DNA of 13,336 nucleotides, taken from contig CAKRPJ010000051.1 in the NCBI GenBank assembly GCA_934376955.1, forward strand, positions 1 through 13,336, written 5' to 3'. The stretch comes from CAKRPJ01 sp934376955 (GTDB lineage: Bacteria > Bacillota > Clostridia > Lachnospirales > Lachnospiraceae). The position numbers and the translations under genes are program-made. Shown piece by piece: positions 12,613 to 13,336 of this stretch. Each line of letters starts with the position of its first letter. The stretch's first letter is position 1. The notes beneath the pieces are model-generated. The model was not told the origin of the DNA. It saw only the letters and a list, made by a program, of their open reading frames with translations, and did not search any database.

Positions 12613-13215
12613 TTAATCGAGCACTGCCGGTGCGTCAATAAGGACAGAAGACTGAGCTTCTACCTCTGAGCAAGCCTTTATAAGGGTGTCGATAATATCC
12701 TCTGCGCCATAAGCCATGACAACATAATCGCCCACCAAGATCACAACGACCTTATCCGGGAAGCCGCACATCCATTGCTGGCCCTGAATCTCCATTTTAT
12801 ATGCTTCAGCAAACTCAGCTGCCTTAGAAGGATCCTTGAGCTTGGCAACAGCAGAGCTGAAGGTGTTTGTGTTCATCATGTGCTGAAGCGTAGCCACATC
12901 GTCATCCAGCATATCGTACAGTGCATCATTAACATGGAGGAGATATTTGAAGGTTTCCGCATTTGCCTCTGTCATCGCAAATTTAGCAGGGCCTTCTGCC
13001 TCGTTCTCTGCGTCACCGCCGGCAGCCGGGAACTGCTCCTTGGAGCCAAAGGCATTCCAGACCTTCGTATAAAAGTCAACCGCAGAATCGATCACGGGCC
13101 CTTGCGTTCCGGCTGTGCCATCGGAGGATGGGTCATCAGAGGGCTTATTTGTGCTGCAGCCGGTAAAGGCCAGAGCCATTGCAATAGTCAGAAGTACAGA
13201 TAATAATTTTTTCAT
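12613..13215 (-). CDS. DUF4358 lipoprotein
   Basis: This 200-residue lipoprotein has signal MKKLLSVLLTIAMALAFTGC with C20 as the likely lipidated residue; Phe at -3 is slightly atypical for a lipobox. A Ser/Asp/Gly/Pro spacer follows. The remainder, including the KMEIQGQQWMCGFPDKVVVI stretch and the VVMAYGAEDIIDTLIKA end, fits DUF4358 (PF14270), a family of unknown function common in Clostridia. The open frame could be extended to a TTG at 13276-13278, but ATG 13213-13215 has AAAGGA 8 bases before it and begins a proper signal peptide. It is the first recognisable gene of the minus-strand cassette with the MBOAT and DHHW genes (19 bases before the MBOAT start), which suggests a role at the cell surface linked to glycan acylation. 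Family assignment is from context and motif memory. Confidence 0.8.
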   Translation of the reverse strand: MKKLLSVLLTIAMALAFTGCSTNKPSDDPSSDGTAGTQGPVIDSAVDFYTKVWNAFGSKEQFPAAGGDAENEAEGPAKFAMTEANAETFKYLLHVNDALYDMLDDDVATLQHMMNTNTFSSAVAKLKDPSKAAEFAEAYKMEIQGQQWMCGFPDKVVVILVGDYVVMAYGAEDIIDTLIKACSEVEAQSSVLIDAPAVLD

Positions 13216-13336
13216 TTTTATATTCCTTTCAAATTTAACCGAATCAAGTAAGTCCTCTGCTTCAATTGCGAAAAGCAATAAACAGTGGGTGGGGACTTGC
13301 TTGTATCAGGAGGAGTGCAAGCTCAATGTCATCAAC
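13216..13336. other. Upstream region of the acylation cassette, window edge
   Basis: No convincing promoter could be picked for the minus-strand cassette. A minus-strand frame is open from the window edge to TGA at 13262-13264 and would give only 24 residues (VDDIELALLLIQASPHPLFI then AFRN). This might be the end of another gene in the same operon, but it is too short to support. A small inverted repeat ATTGC/GCAAT lies at 13265-13279. Confidence 0.4.

Noticed and set aside
13262..13336. Possible C-terminal end of another minus-strand gene at the right edge (24 codons)
   Set aside because: An open run of this length is expected by chance and the residues match no family I recognise; more upstream sequence would be needed.

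Overview
The window looks like chromosomal DNA of a Gram-positive, low-to-medium GC Clostridia member, most probably a Lachnospiraceae gut bacterium. This is inferred from strong AGGAGG-type ribosome binding sites, sigma-70-like promoters close to consensus, a secreted protein with choline-binding-type repeats and Shr-type (DUF1533) domains, and a DUF4358 lipoprotein / MBOAT / DHHW cassette of the kind familiar from that family. No rRNA, tRNA, CRISPR array or insertion sequence was seen.

Layout. (1) 1-198: the 3' end of a DUF2500 gene on the + strand. (2) 260-2278, minus strand: a two-gene operon. The first gene encodes a ribbon-helix-helix (RHH)-like head fused to a long coiled coil, and the second a complete XerS-like tyrosine recombinase. 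A TTGACG-17-TATAAT promoter sits in front, with repeated TGTTATA words over and upstream of it. (3) 2279-2732: a divergent spacer holding a perfect 16-bp-arm palindrome at 2543-2578. No terminator is expected there, so it is a candidate target site for the recombinase or the coiled-coil protein. (4) 2733-2954: a 73-residue, almost wholly hydrophobic membrane protein with its own promoter and ribosome binding site. (5) 3177-7310: a 1377-residue secreted modular protein (signal peptide, cell-wall-binding repeats, low-complexity linker, several Shr-HID/DUF1533-like domains, and six 17-residue acidic tandem repeats) behind a perfect TTGACA-17-TATAAT promoter. (6) 7468-9943: an M20 metallopeptidase followed by a CyuA/L-cysteine desulfidase-family protein, probably one transcript. 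(7) 10021-13215, minus strand: DUF4358 lipoprotein, MBOAT O-acyltransferase and DHHW/AlgX-like protein, a cassette for O-acylation of an extracytoplasmic glycan. It converges on the CyuA gene through an 18-bp perfect hairpin.

The best candidate for something not yet well described is the coiled-coil protein + XerS-like recombinase + palindrome module at 260-2578. It has the parts of a self-contained site-specific recombination or chromosome-maintenance system: recombinase, DNA-binding coiled-coil partner, autoregulated promoter and palindromic site. The second candidate is the CyuA homologue, which has Val instead of Cys in the conserved GCTEP motif, a position I recall as an iron-sulfur ligand. 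All family assignments come from reading motifs; no database search was run.
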